DNA of 62,357 nucleotides from Bacteroidota bacterium (GTDB lineage Bacteria > Bacteroidota > Bacteroidia > Cytophagales > Cytophagaceae): contig JAEYZG010000019.1 in the NCBI GenBank assembly GCA_023428135.1, positions 1 through 62,357 of the forward strand. The letters are read 5' to 3'. The translations under genes were made by a program, and so were the position numbers. Within the stretch, counting starts at the first letter, position 1; each line of letters begins with the position of its first letter. The notes below the pieces were generated by a model. The model was not told the origin of the DNA and ran no database searches. It worked only from the letters and a program-made list of their open reading frames with translations. Positions 52,004 through 60,948 of the stretch are shown piece after piece.

Positions 52004-55000
52004 GAAATAGCATCACTGAAAACCAAATAGAAGAAATTGGGATCAATTATCTGCAAAAATTAGGTTATACATACCTTTTAGGAACGGTTATTTCTCCTGA
52101 TGGCGAGCATCCAGAAAGGCAATATAATGAAGTGGTGTTGGTTACTCGTTTGCGCGATGCCATTGACAAACTTAATCCAACTCTTTCTCAAGACGCAAAA
52201 GAAGATGCCCTGAAAAAGGTTTTACGTATCGATAGCCCAAATGCATTAATCAATAATGAGACCTTTCATAAATATCTCACCGAAGGAGTTGAAATAGAAG
52301 TCAGATCTTCAGATGGAATCCGAGGGGAACAAATATATATCATAGATTTCAATCAACCTGAGAGAAATGAGTTTTTAGCAGTTAATCAATTCACTATTAT
52401 TGAAGGAAACCAAAATAAACGACCAGATATTATTCTGTTCATCAATGGTCTTCCTTTAGTTGTGATTGAATTAAAAAATGCAGTTGATGAAAATGCTACT
52501 ATCAAGACTGCTTATAGCCAATTGCAAACATACAAACAAGCTATTCCTTCATTATTTACCTACAATGAATTGATGGTTGTAAGTGATGGTTGGGATGCTT
52601 TGTGCGGAACTGTAACAAGTGATTTTGGCAGGTTTATGAGTTGGAAAACCAAAGATGGAAAATCAACAGCCGATAGTTTGCAACCACAAATGGAAGTGAT
52701 GTTTAATGGCATGTTGAATAAACAAACTTTGCTAGATTTAATTCATCATTTTATTGTATTTGAAAAGTCGACAGATAAAAAAAGAAATATTACCAAAACG
52801 CTAAAGAAAGTTGCAGCCTACCATCAATATTATGCAGTAAACAAAGCCGTAACGACAACCCAAACCGCAACAGGTGAAACTGGAGATCGTAGGGCTGGTG
52901 TTGTATGGCATACACAAGGAAGTGGAAAGAGTCTGAGTATGGTGTTCTATACAGGTAAATTGGTACTGGCTTTAGACAATCCAACCATTGTGGTTCTCAC
53001 TGACCGCAACGATTTGGATGACCAACTTTTTGAAACATTCAGTAATTGTCAGCAGCTTCTGAGGCAAGCCCCTCAACAAGCGGAAGACCGAAGGCATTTA
53101 AGAACCTTATTGAATGTTGCTTCTGGTGGTATTGTTTTTACTACAATACAAAAGTTTATGCCCCTTGTTGGCGACATTATTCAACCTGAAAATGGGGTTC
53201 AGGAACCAAGTGTCGAATATATTGGTGCTGAGATAAAAGCATTAAGTGAACGTAAAAATATTGTAGTAATTGCCGATGAAGCACATCGAAGCCAATACGA
53301 TTTTATTGATGGTTTTGCCAAACATTTACGGGATGCATTGCCTAATGGTTCTTTCATAGGTTTTACAGGAACACCTATCGAGAGCAACGACCGAAATACC
53401 CAAGCCATTTTCGGAAATTATGTTGATATATATGATATTCAACAAGCCGTAAACGATCGTGCAACCGTTCCAATTTTTTATGAAAGCCGATTGGCGAAAG
53501 TACATTTTGAAGAAGATGAGAAAGTGAGGTTGGATAACCAATTTGAAGAACTTACGGAAGGAGAAGAACTCACGAATCGTCAACAACTTAGAGCTAGGTG
53601 GACAAGATTAGAAGCGATTGTTGGAAATCCAAACCGCATAAAAAAAATTGCAGAAGATTTAGTAAATCACTTTGAACAACGGAATGCAGTATTGGATGGG
53701 AAAGCTATGATTGTATGTATGAGTCGAAGAATTTGCGTTGACTTATATGAAGAAATCATTCAATTACGTCCTCAGTGGCATTCGGATGAAGATGATAAAG
53801 GAACTATCAAAGTAATTATGACAGGTTCAAGTAGCGATGCTTTGAATATGCAACCACATATCCGCAACAAACCAAGACGAAAAGTCATTGGAGAACGATT
53901 GAAAAGTCCAACAGATAGCTTGAAGTTGGTAATTGTTCGTGATATGTGGCTTACTGGTTTTGATGCACCTTGTCTACATACATTGTATGTAGACAAACCA
54001 ATGAGAGGACACAATTTAATGCAAGCAATTGCAAGGGTTAACCGTGTTTTCACTGATGGTAAAGAAGGTGGTTTAGTAGTAGATTACTTAGGTATCGCAC
54101 AGGAATTAAAACATGCTTTAGCTGAATATACAGCAAGCGGAGGTGAAGGTAAACCAACGCTTGACCAGGAATTAGCTGTTGCTAAAATGCTTGAATTACA
54201 TGAAGCAATAGAATATCAGTTAAGGCATTTTGACTGGAAGAAATTCTTCTCTCTTACATCAGAGGAAAAGCTAAAATATATTCCTGTGATTGTAGATTAT
54301 ATTTTCAGTCAAGAAAATGGAGAACAAAGTTTTACAGAGAATACTAAAAACCTTTTAAAAGCATTTGCTATTTCGGTACCTCATGAAAAAGCTATGGCTA
54401 TTCGTAACGATGTGGCATTGTTCCAAGCTATAAAAGCAAGACTGGTAAAAATTTCTGATAAAAATGAAGGTGGGAAAAGTGATGAAGAAATAGAAACTGC
54501 TATTAAACAAATTATTTCAGAGGCGATTACAGCCGAGAAAGTTATTGATGTTTTTGATGCAGCTGGAATTAAAAAGCCAAGTATAGAAATATTGGATGAA
54601 CGCTTTTTGCAAGAACTGAAAGATTTGCCTCAAAAGAACCTTGCTGTTGAATTATTGAAGAAATTACTTAAAGACGAAATCAAGAAGAGGACAAGAATAA
54701 ATTTAGTAGAAAGCAAGAAGTTTTCTGAGATGCTTGAAGATGCCATTAAACGTTATCATAATGGGATGATTGATACTGTGGAGTTCTTGGAAAAGGTATT
54801 AATCCCATTTGCAGAACAAATCAAAGCTGCAGATAAGCGAGGAGAAAAAATTGGTTTAGATTATAGAGAGTATGCTTTTTATACTGCATTGGAGGTAAAC
54901 AATAGTGCTGTTTCCATTCTCGGTGATGAAACACTGAAACACATAGCAACTGAATTATTAAAATCTGTTCGCAACAGTGCAACCATCGACTGGACAATCA

Positions 55001-55155
55001 AAGAGACAGTGCAAGCTGATTTGAGAAGAAATATAAGACGTATTTTAAGAAAGTTTGGCTATCCTCCAGATCTTCAGGAAAAGGCGGTTGATACAGTAAT
55101 AAGTCAAGCTAAATTGCTGGCTGATGATCTCGTTAATGAAAAGGATCAAATATAA
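52000..55155 (+). CDS. hsdR: Type I restriction-modification restriction/translocase subunit
   Basis: 1051 aa. N-terminal PD-(D/E)XK nuclease: RPDIILFINGLPLVVIELKN (Asp about 141, Glu-x-Lys about 157-159). SF2 helicase/translocase: Walker A TQGSGKS (about 305), motif II DEAH (about 426), motif III GFTGTPIE (about 453), and motif VI QAIARVNRVF (about 680). A C-terminal helical domain binds the M/S complex. The full motif set predicts an active restriction enzyme. The start overlaps the small P-loop gene. A 251-base gap separates it from the next gene. Confidence 0.96.
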   Translation: MRNSITENQIEEIGINYLQKLGYTYLLGTVISPDGEHPERQYNEVVLVTRLRDAIDKLNPTLSQDAKEDALKKVLRIDSPNALINNETFHKYLTEGVEIEVRSSDGIRGEQIYIIDFNQPERNEFLAVNQFTIIEGNQNKRPDIILFINGLPLVVIELKNAVDENATIKTAYSQLQTYKQAIPSLFTYNELMVVSDGWDALCGTVTSDFGRFMSWKTKDGKSTADSLQPQMEVMFNGMLNKQTLLDLIHHFIVFEKSTDKKRNITKTLKKVAAYHQYYAVNKAVTTTQTATGETGDRRAGVVWHTQGSGKSLSMVFYTGKLVLALDNPTIVVLTDRNDLDDQLFETFSNCQQLLRQAPQQAEDRRHLRTLLNVASGGIVFTTIQKFMPLVGDIIQPENGVQEPSVEYIGAEIKALSERKNIVVIADEAHRSQYDFIDGFAKHLRDALPNGSFIGFTGTPIESNDRNTQAIFGNYVDIYDIQQAVNDRATVPIFYESRLAKVHFEEDEKVRLDNQFEELTEGEELTNRQQLRARWTRLEAIVGNPNRIKKIAEDLVNHFEQRNAVLDGKAMIVCMSRRICVDLYEEIIQLRPQWHSDEDDKGTIKVIMTGSSSDALNMQPHIRNKPRRKVIGERLKSPTDSLKLVIVRDMWLTGFDAPCLHTLYVDKPMRGHNLMQAIARVNRVFTDGKEGGLVVDYLGIAQELKHALAEYTASGGEGKPTLDQELAVAKMLELHEAIEYQLRHFDWKKFFSLTSEEKLKYIPVIVDYIFSQENGEQSFTENTKNLLKAFAISVPHEKAMAIRNDVALFQAIKARLVKISDKNEGGKSDEEIETAIKQIISEAITAEKVIDVFDAAGIKKPSIEILDERFLQELKDLPQKNLAVELLKKLLKDEIKKRTRINLVESKKFSEMLEDAIKRYHNGMIDTVEFLEKVLIPFAEQIKAADKRGEKIGLDYREYAFYTALEVNNSAVSILGDETLKHIATELLKSVRNSATIDWTIKETVQADLRRNIRRILRKFGYPPDLQEKAVDTVISQAKLLADDLVNEKDQI

Positions 55156-55406
55156 TAAGGTTTATATTTTGGATGGGGATGTCTAAATTTTAATTAATGA
55201 TTCTCTTGATCGTTCTAATAATAAGAAACACTTCTGTATCTGCCCGAAAAGAGTCAAACAACTTTAAAGTCGTCCAGACGTTTCCTCCGTTGATTTGCAA
55301 GCCGGATCTTTCTATTGTTAACATTAGATCAAATGAAATTTATGTTGAATGATAACATTGGATTTCAAATACAATAAATATGAAATAGTTAGTGAATAAT
55401 ATTTTT

Positions 55407-56636
55407 ATGAATGAAAGGCATTTAGAACAAACTTATAAAGCGATTTTATCCAATCCGGATTTTGATAAACTTGGATTGCTTATCAAACAACCTAATATTT
55501 TTTCTGCCTTTAGAATTACAAATAATGAAATAAGGCATTCGAATTTTTTAGCTTGGTTACTGGACCCAAATGAAACGCATGGGTTAGGAGATCTATTTCT
55601 TACGAGAATTCTTCGGGATTTATTTCTGGATAAAAAATCAGGAGATATTTCAATTGTTGATATTCCCAAAATCAATTTGAGAAAAGCTATAATTCATAGG
55701 GAATGGCATAATATTGATATATTAATCGAAACTGAGAAGTTTGTTGTAGCTATTGAGAATAAATTTAATTCTGGAGAACATAGCGATCAGCTTAATAAAT
55801 ACCGAAAGATAATTAAAGAACACTTTTCTGATCATTCGCATATTTTTGTATTTCTTTCTGCATATGGAATTAGCTCATCAGATCAGGAAAATTATATAGA
55901 TCTTTCTTATGAAAGGATTGTTGAAATTCTTTCAGGAATTATGGATGTGTATGAGCCAACCTTAAGTCCATCCTCTAAGCTATATATTCACGACTTTATT
56001 ACTAATATTAAAATGAATGTAACAAACAACAGTGAAGCTAATGAGCTTGCTAAAAAGATCTATTTAAATCATAAAGATTTATTCGATTTTATCATAGATA
56101 ACAAGCCTGATAAGGCAAGTGAATTTAGAAGATTTTTTATTGATAAGGTAAAACAATCAGGTTGGATAGATGGATCGATAAATAAAGGATATATTCGTTT
56201 TCTTACTCCGGCCTTAGAGGCGATAATTCCCAAAGGAGGAGGAACATATGGCTGGCCAAATAAAGAGGCATTTTTATTTGAAATTGACTACTTATGGACA
56301 AAGAATAAAATAAAGTATCATTGCACTATTTCTCCAGGAAATGAAAAGGCAAGAGAAATTCTTAGACCAGTTATTGAGAATTTGCCAAATGCTAAGAAAC
56401 CTGTGGGTGAAAAGTGGTTAACATATTTTATCAATCATGAACCTTTTAAAATGGAAGATTTGTCTATTGATGATGATATTAAAATTAGGGAGATAATAGA
56501 TAAATTTTGGCCAGGGTTGGAAAAAATGGTGAAAGAAGTAGAAGCAGCGATCTTAACCAAAAAAGACGAATTGTTAGCTCTGAAAAACTCAAAAGAAGCG
56601 ATGGTACACAGTTTAAAGGATATTTCTGTTAAATGA
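55407..56636 (+). CDS. PD-(D/E)XK superfamily protein (PDDEXK_4-like)
   Basis: 409 aa from ATG 55407 (a GTG at 55392 is possible). N-terminal phrase NNEIRHSNFLAWLLDPNETHGLGDLFL is the hallmark of this family; catalytic elements follow as REWHNIDILI (Glu99, Asp104) and FVVAIENKF (Glu117, Lys119). The long C-terminal half is unassigned but has WPNKEAFLFEIDYLW and KPVGEKWLTYF, perhaps a recognition domain. Such proteins occur in defence islands; the target is unknown. The stop overlaps the start of a GIY-YIG-like gene by four bases, so they are coupled. Confidence 0.85.
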   Translation: MNERHLEQTYKAILSNPDFDKLGLLIKQPNIFSAFRITNNEIRHSNFLAWLLDPNETHGLGDLFLTRILRDLFLDKKSGDISIVDIPKINLRKAIIHREWHNIDILIETEKFVVAIENKFNSGEHSDQLNKYRKIIKEHFSDHSHIFVFLSAYGISSSDQENYIDLSYERIVEILSGIMDVYEPTLSPSSKLYIHDFITNIKMNVTNNSEANELAKKIYLNHKDLFDFIIDNKPDKASEFRRFFIDKVKQSGWIDGSINKGYIRFLTPALEAIIPKGGGTYGWPNKEAFLFEIDYLWTKNKIKYHCTISPGNEKAREILRPVIENLPNAKKPVGEKWLTYFINHEPFKMEDLSIDDDIKIREIIDKFWPGLEKMVKEVEAAILTKKDELLALKNSKEAMVHSLKDISVK

Positions 56637-57208
56637 AACTCGAAATTCAAAATAATATTGGTTCATACATCTACCATCAAGTAAAGCAACTTAATATATT
56701 GAAGAGAATTTCTTCTGAATTTTTACCATTCCAGGAAATAGATTTTGATATTGCTGATTGTGCGCTATTAGATCTTAATTATTTGAATCTTTATCATTCA
56801 ATATATTTAATCCAGGTAAGAGAATTTGGAGAGGTAATTAATGGGGGCAATTTTTGTAAGATTATAGAAAAGGTTAAAGAAAAAAATAAGAAAAAGTTTA
56901 AGCTTCCTAAAATCAATTTCGAGAATTCAGGTAGCAAATTTTTATATATTGGAAAATCCACAGGTTCTTTAAAGTTAAGGTTAGAACAACATTTTAAAAG
57001 TAATATAACAAAAACATACGCCTTACATTTATGTAGATGGAATGATAATGAAAAATTAAGGAATATGAAATTTACTCTTTATTATACGTCTCTTGATTTT
57101 GAGAAGTTTGGAATTGAAGAAAGAAGCCAACAAAAAGATTTATTGGAAATGGCGGAATCTGCATTACATAAAGAGCATAAACCTTTATTAGGTAGGTCTG
57201 GGCATTGA
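56633..57208 (+). CDS. GIY-YIG nuclease-like protein
   Basis: 191 aa. The GIY strand is read as SIYLIQV (56-62), then after an insertion of about 40 residues the YIG strand FLYIGKS (103-109), Arg116 in LKLRLEQH, Glu175 in MAESALHKEH and the end PLLGRSG, which together are the five landmarks of the GIY-YIG fold. The long insertion between the first two strands is unusual. Coupled by a four-base overlap to the PD-(D/E)XK gene. A two-nuclease defence unit is inferred. Confidence 0.72.
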   Translation: MKLEIQNNIGSYIYHQVKQLNILKRISSEFLPFQEIDFDIADCALLDLNYLNLYHSIYLIQVREFGEVINGGNFCKIIEKVKEKNKKKFKLPKINFENSGSKFLYIGKSTGSLKLRLEQHFKSNITKTYALHLCRWNDNEKLRNMKFTLYYTSLDFEKFGIEERSQQKDLLEMAESALHKEHKPLLGRSGH

Positions 57209-57255
57209 TTGTGAAATTTCCTTATTTATAATTTTTTACAAATATCTTAGCTAAG

Positions 57256-57587
57256 ATGAATACTAGATATAACAATATTGCTAAACGCAGTTTTGAAACT
57301 CGTTTAAAGCTTTACATTTTTTATCTCGCATTGGAAGTAAGAGTAATGTTGATTATTTGTCATTTAAAGAGTTTGAAATAGAAGATAAGTTGGTTAAGAC
57401 TTATACTTCAAAGTTCTGGCAATTTCATCATAGTGATATCGTAGCAAATTCTAAAACGGTTGAGGAATTATATCTGGCTACCTAAACCATTAATGAAGAA
57501 AATAAAGCTGATATTGATAAGTGGTTTGTAGGGTACCTTAATGATGTTTTTATAGACTTGTTTATAGAAGATGAATTTAAATATTAA
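57256..57587 (+). pseudogene. Decayed gene, unknown family, with frameshift and nonsense codon
   Basis: ATG 57256 starts MNTRYNNIAKRSFETR in one frame; from about 57320 the text carries on in the next frame as SRIGSKSNVDYLSFKEFEI, then TYTSKFWQFHHSDIVANS, is interrupted by TAA at 57483-57485, and resumes as NEENKADIDKWFVGYLNDVF before TAA at 57585. Three pieces that fit together only by ignoring a frame change and a stop: a disabled gene. No family recognised. Confidence 0.6.
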
Positions 57588-57606
57588 TAAAGAAAACCCA
57601 ATGTAA

Positions 57607-57855
57607 TTATTGCATATAACCGAAGTTATAATTGAAAAATTAGCAAATTACAATCAATTGTTTAAGAAAAATGAAAGAGGATGGAAGCTTGAGATAGATC
57701 GCCTTAATTCAAATTACGAATATACACTAAAAAATACCGTTATGTGTTGCTAATGGTGTAATAATGCTAAGACAGATGAATTTAGTGAGGATGAGTTTAA
57801 ATTAATTGGTGCAGCTATAGAAAAAGTATGGAAGAATAGATTAAATAAGATCTAA
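57607..57855 (+). pseudogene. Decayed HNH-like protein remnant
   Basis: Codons from 57607 read ITEVIIEKLANYNQLFKKN and then NSNYEYTLKNTVMCC, TAA at 57751-57753, WCNNAKTDEFSEDEF and AAIEKVWKNRLN to TAA at 57853. The C-C-stop-W-C-N-N-A-K-T-D-E-F context corresponds to the C-Y-W-C-N-N-A-K-T-D motif of HNH-like proteins in Bacteroidota, with the Tyr codon changed to stop. No start codon is visible. Confidence 0.65.
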
Positions 57856-57995
57856 AGAGCTTTCAATACTTTTGACACCATCCTTAAAGAGAATCATTAC
57901 AATATGATTGAGTAGATGATTCTTTTCTCCATAGATAATAGTTCATTAATGATGGAGTTTGGAAGGTAGCTGGTAAAATATAATACCTTCGAATT

Positions 57996-58280
57996 TTAAA
58001 TCTTTACTCCACAAGATCTGATATAAGACAATAGAATCTCAGCCTGTGTTTTTGTCAATTCAACAGGTTTAATATTCGCTTTAAAAGCTTCAAAGCCGTA
58101 TTTTGAAATTAATTCTCCAATTGAAGAATTTAAAAAAGAACTTGACAGAGCGTGGGAATCTTTAAAAGATAATTCTACCGGATTATTATTTTTTACATGA
58201 GGATCAAGTACAGAGAATAATTGAAATCCTCCGCTATTTGTAAAGGTCTCTGTTACGATATCTGTTAATTTTAATCTCAT
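57996..58280 (-). CDS. STAS-like DUF4325 protein
   Basis: 94 aa. The pattern DSHALSSSFLNSSIGELISKYGFEAF is the core of the DUF4325 STAS-like fold, in which the Ser-rich turn sits at the position of the phosphorylated Ser of anti-anti-sigma factors. Preceded by 10 bases by a GHKL-type ATPase gene on the same strand. The pair resembles an anti-sigma kinase with a STAS antagonist, but no sigma factor is near. Confidence 0.78.
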   Translation of the reverse strand: MRLKLTDIVTETFTNSGGFQLFSVLDPHVKNNNPVELSFKDSHALSSSFLNSSIGELISKYGFEAFKANIKPVELTKTQAEILLSYIRSCGVKI

Positions 58281-58290
58281 GATTTTATAG

Positions 58291-59172
58291 TTACCAAAGA
58301 TCGTTTATAATAAAATCCGATTCGAATTCAGGTAAGTTAGCAATATTTATTGATAAATTAACGATTGTACCCTTGAAATAGTTTATTGGATTATCACATA
58401 CCTCTTCCTTGCTCTCTTTTTTAATTTTATAGAATCCTGTTCCTGAGTATATTAAAAGAGTCCCCTGATTGGCTAAAATAAAAGATCGCACGTTGTCAAG
58501 TCCTTTTCCCTTGTTTTGAGGGATTGATTGAGTCGTGAAATTTGGTTTTAAGGAAAGTCGCAAGCATTCATGATCACTTAATGGAGGTTTTCCTGATTTT
58601 CTGTAATAGTTATTAATTGAAAACGGAATTCCAACACCAAGATCCGCAACTGTCGTTTCTATAAGTTTATTATCAGGGTAATATTGAATAAAAATATATG
58701 CACCTAAATCCGATTGGGAGTGATCATAAACGTTGTTCACCAATTCTGCGATGGCTTGCTCAAAAATTGTAAAGTCTTTTGACGGATCAATTGATTTGAA
58801 GTAGGTAGAAACTTTGATTATATATTCATTTAGATATTGTTTTTCTACACGCCAGATTGGAAATGCATAAACAGAATCAATAGCTTCCAACTCCTGTGAT
58901 TGTTGATAATTTCTCTGGCAGAATTCCCTTATCTTAATATCTCTTAAATAATTCCTGATAGAAAGATCATTGGGTTCAATTAAAGACAAGGAGCATTCCA
59001 GGTTCTTGTGAAATATCACAAACATGACTATTAAGATAACTCCTGATGGAGTAATTTCAGTTTCCAAATCACTAAGGTCGATCTGGATTTTTTTCCCTTG
59101 TAGCTTTTTATTTTGGATATGTTTATAAAGATTCGCGAAATCTGACTGGTTACTAATTGAAATAATTTCCAT
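58291..59172 (-). CDS. STAS-like/GHKL ATP-binding (anti-sigma-kinase-like) protein
   Basis: 293 aa. N-terminal half (about 1-95) reads like another STAS-like fold (KKIQIDLSDLETEITPSGVILIVM). The C-terminal half is a HATPase/GHKL domain: N box EQAIAELVNNVYDH (Glu143, Asn147), G1 box DLGVGI (177-182) and G2 GKGLDNV (222-228). No His phospho-acceptor domain or membrane span, so it is a soluble kinase-like ATPase, not a classic sensor kinase. Translationally close (10 bases) to the DUF4325 gene. Such pairs are seen near mobile and defence genes; target unknown. Confidence 0.82.
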   Translation of the reverse strand: MEIISISNQSDFANLYKHIQNKKLQGKKIQIDLSDLETEITPSGVILIVMFVIFHKNLECSLSLIEPNDLSIRNYLRDIKIREFCQRNYQQSQELEAIDSVYAFPIWRVEKQYLNEYIIKVSTYFKSIDPSKDFTIFEQAIAELVNNVYDHSQSDLGAYIFIQYYPDNKLIETTVADLGVGIPFSINNYYRKSGKPPLSDHECLRLSLKPNFTTQSIPQNKGKGLDNVRSFILANQGTLLIYSGTGFYKIKKESKEEVCDNPINYFKGTIVNLSINIANLPEFESDFIINDLW

Positions 59173-59322
59173 AGCAATTTGAATAAGATCTTTCCAAAGT
59201 TACTAATTACTTATATTGAAAACCAATGATTTATAGTCTAACTGATTTTTATAACATGATCACCATAATTGAGCTGAAAGTTTAAAGTTTTGACTTCACC
59301 TGTTCCTCGGCCTTCGGCCCAT
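59173..59322. other. Intergenic region, left part
   Basis: Upstream of the GHKL gene (its promoter should be here). The segment CCTCGGCCTTCGGCCC around 59306-59321 is a small GC-rich inverted repeat beside the MITE-like element. No gene. Confidence 0.4.
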
Positions 59323-59526
59323 CCATAGCCGTCAACTTAACAGAATTTTTACTTTGTCATGCTGAACTTGTGAAGCATCTGAACTTTCAAAATGAATAAA
59401 ATTAAGCAATCTGGCAGAATAGTGATTTAAATAGCAAATTATTTTGTGGCTATCAGATCCTTCGCAGGGCTCAGGATGACCAAACGCCTATTATGGTTTA
59501 CAGAACAATGTTAAGTTGACCTATGG
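59323..59526. mobile_element. MITE-like non-autonomous element with nested inverted repeats
   Basis: Outer inverted repeats: CCATAG-CC-GTCAACTTAACA (59323-59342) against TGTTAAGTTGACCTATGG (59509-59526), the inner 12 bp perfect. Inside is a second pair: TGTCATGCTGAACTTGTGAA (from 59355) against the inverse of TTCGCAGGGCTCAGGATGAC (to 59480), a motif known from dispersed repeats in many bacterial genomes. No coding capacity. Length about 204 bp. Confidence 0.72.
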
Positions 59527-59742
59527 TGACGCAGAGATCCAAAGTCTTCCAGATGTACCAAACTTGAAATACTCCTTACTTTCAGATGTAACCCCATTAT
59601 TCGAGATTACAGCCAGAACGTTACAGACCTGGGAGTAGAGAATATTGTGGCCGAAAAGTTTTGCTGGAAATATTGTATATTGAGCGCCCGGATTGCAAAT
59701 CCGAACTAGTAAGTACATCCATTACCCATTTAACAAGTCATC

Positions 59743-60218
59743 ATGAAAACGCTCTTAATTACTCCGGAAGGTTTAGAAAAATTAAAAGCCGAGTTGGATC
59801 ATTTATGGGCGTTGAACGGCCAGATACCACCCAGAAGGTAGCTTGGGCCGCAAGTCTTGGAGATCGTTCTGAAAATGCAGATTATCATTACAATAAGAAG
59901 CGTTTGCGGGAAATCGACAGGAGGGTACTTTATTTACGGAAACGTATTACAGATTTGAAAGTCGTGAATTATACACCTTTCCAGGATGGCAAGGTTATGT
60001 TTGGTGCGTGGGTAGAGATTCAAAATGACAGAGGCGAACAAAAACGCTTCCGAATAGTGGGGTATGATGAGATCTTTGATACCACCAAAGACTACATCTC
60101 TATAGACTCACCTATGGCAGTCGCCCTGATGAAAAAAGAAGTGGTTGATGAAATAGTAGTGAAAACAGGTGCAGGGGAATTTGTCTGGCGTATCACCAGC
60201 ATTGAGTATCAGAAGTAA
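59743..60218 (+). pseudogene. greB: greB-like transcription elongation factor, frameshifted
   Basis: ATG 59743 gives MKTLLITPEGLEKLKAELDHLW in one frame; the rest (VERPDTTQKVAWAASLGDRSENADY ... GAWVEIQNDRGEQ ... GAGEFVWRITSIEYQK) is in another frame, joined at about 59807-59810. Gre factors have LDHLWRVERP here, so one C has been lost: the sequence reads ATGGGCGTTGA where the neighbouring copied piece at 60697 reads ATGGCGCGTTGA. Gre coiled-coil with acidic tip and the FKBP-like C-domain are otherwise complete (158 aa expected). Gre proteins rescue backtracked RNA polymerase. Either a real pseudogene or a single-base sequencing error. Confidence 0.85.
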
Positions 60219-60222
60219 TTTT

Positions 60223-60300
60223 CGTGAAAGTGGGGCCATCTATAAACAGGCTGTTGATAAAGTAATCTTCTTATTGGAAAGGCGAAAACTGATGGCTTAG
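60223..60300 (+). pseudogene. Remnant of a small ORF related to the one at 61520
   Basis: Codons from 60229 read SGAIYKQAVDKVIFLLERRK and stop at 60300; the small gene at 61520 has SGIKKAVDKVISERK at the corresponding place, and GCTGTTGATAAAGT-ATC is shared in DNA. This suggests a duplicated small toxin-linked gene that has decayed here. Confidence 0.5.
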
Positions 60301-60400
60301 AAAGTAAAGGAAATATTAGCACACGCTTTAAAAGTGCTAAATGAAATTCACTGAAGTAACAACTCAAAATTAATATTTATTCTTAATACAATTTTTTGAA

Positions 60401-60676
60401 ATGGAATTACCCAACAGCGAAATACTCATCTATCAAAACAGCGAAGGCAACATCAAAGTGGATGTGCGGCTTGAAGAAGAAAGTGTCTGGCTCACGCAGG
60501 CACAACTGTGCGAGCTCTTCCAAAAATCGAAAGCCACTATAAGCGAGCATATTAAAAATGTTTTTGAAGAAGAGGAATTAGATGAAAAGGCAGTTGTTCG
60601 GAATTTCCGAACAACTGCCTCGGACGGCAAAAGCTATGATACCAATTATTACAATTTGGATGTCATCATATATTAA
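60401..60676 (+). pseudogene. Truncated RhuM-family (virulence/DNA-binding) protein
   Basis: The reading frame gives the family N-terminus: LIYQNSEGNIKVDVRLEEESVWLTQAQLCELFQKSKATISEHIKNVFEEEEL, then VVRNFRTTASDGKSYDTNYYNLDVIIY. Members are about 320-350 aa; here the protein breaks off after about 90 residues exactly where a copied greB segment begins (60672). The N-terminal helix-turn-helix-like part is intact, the rest is missing. Confidence 0.8.
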
Positions 60677-60707
60677 AAGCCGAGTTGGATCATTTATGGC
60701 GCGTTGA
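60672..60707 (+). repeat. 36-bp copy of a greB segment
   Basis: Bases 60672-60707 repeat 59781-59815 of greB with only one difference, an extra C after ATGG. The copy is spliced onto the broken end of the RhuM-like gene. Identical short patch in two places 0.89 kb apart shows a recent template-switch or gene-conversion event. Confidence 0.9.
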
Positions 60708-60948
60708 TAAATCAATATTCGAAGAAGAAATTAAATGAGTTGGAAATATTAGAAGTTTGAATTTTAGGAGAGGTAATATTTGTACATAAAAATATAAATA
60801 TATATTATATTGGTTCGTATTTAATCGGCAAGTAGGTAACTTACCTGATCCTGAATGTGCTGGCTAATGAGATTGTTTAAATCTGGAGGCGGTTTAGTGG
60901 TTTTCGAAAAATTATAGCTACTTTAAATAAATAAATCGTAGAAGAAAG

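Noticed and set aside
59521..59718. 65-aa minus-strand open frame beside the MITE-like element
   Set aside because: Starts inside the element arm, has no family likeness, and lies across the greB upstream region.
59661..60218. 185-aa open frame as the true greB
   Set aside because: Its first ~50 residues are out of frame with the conserved Gre N-terminus, which starts at 59743 in another frame; a one-base deletion explains both.
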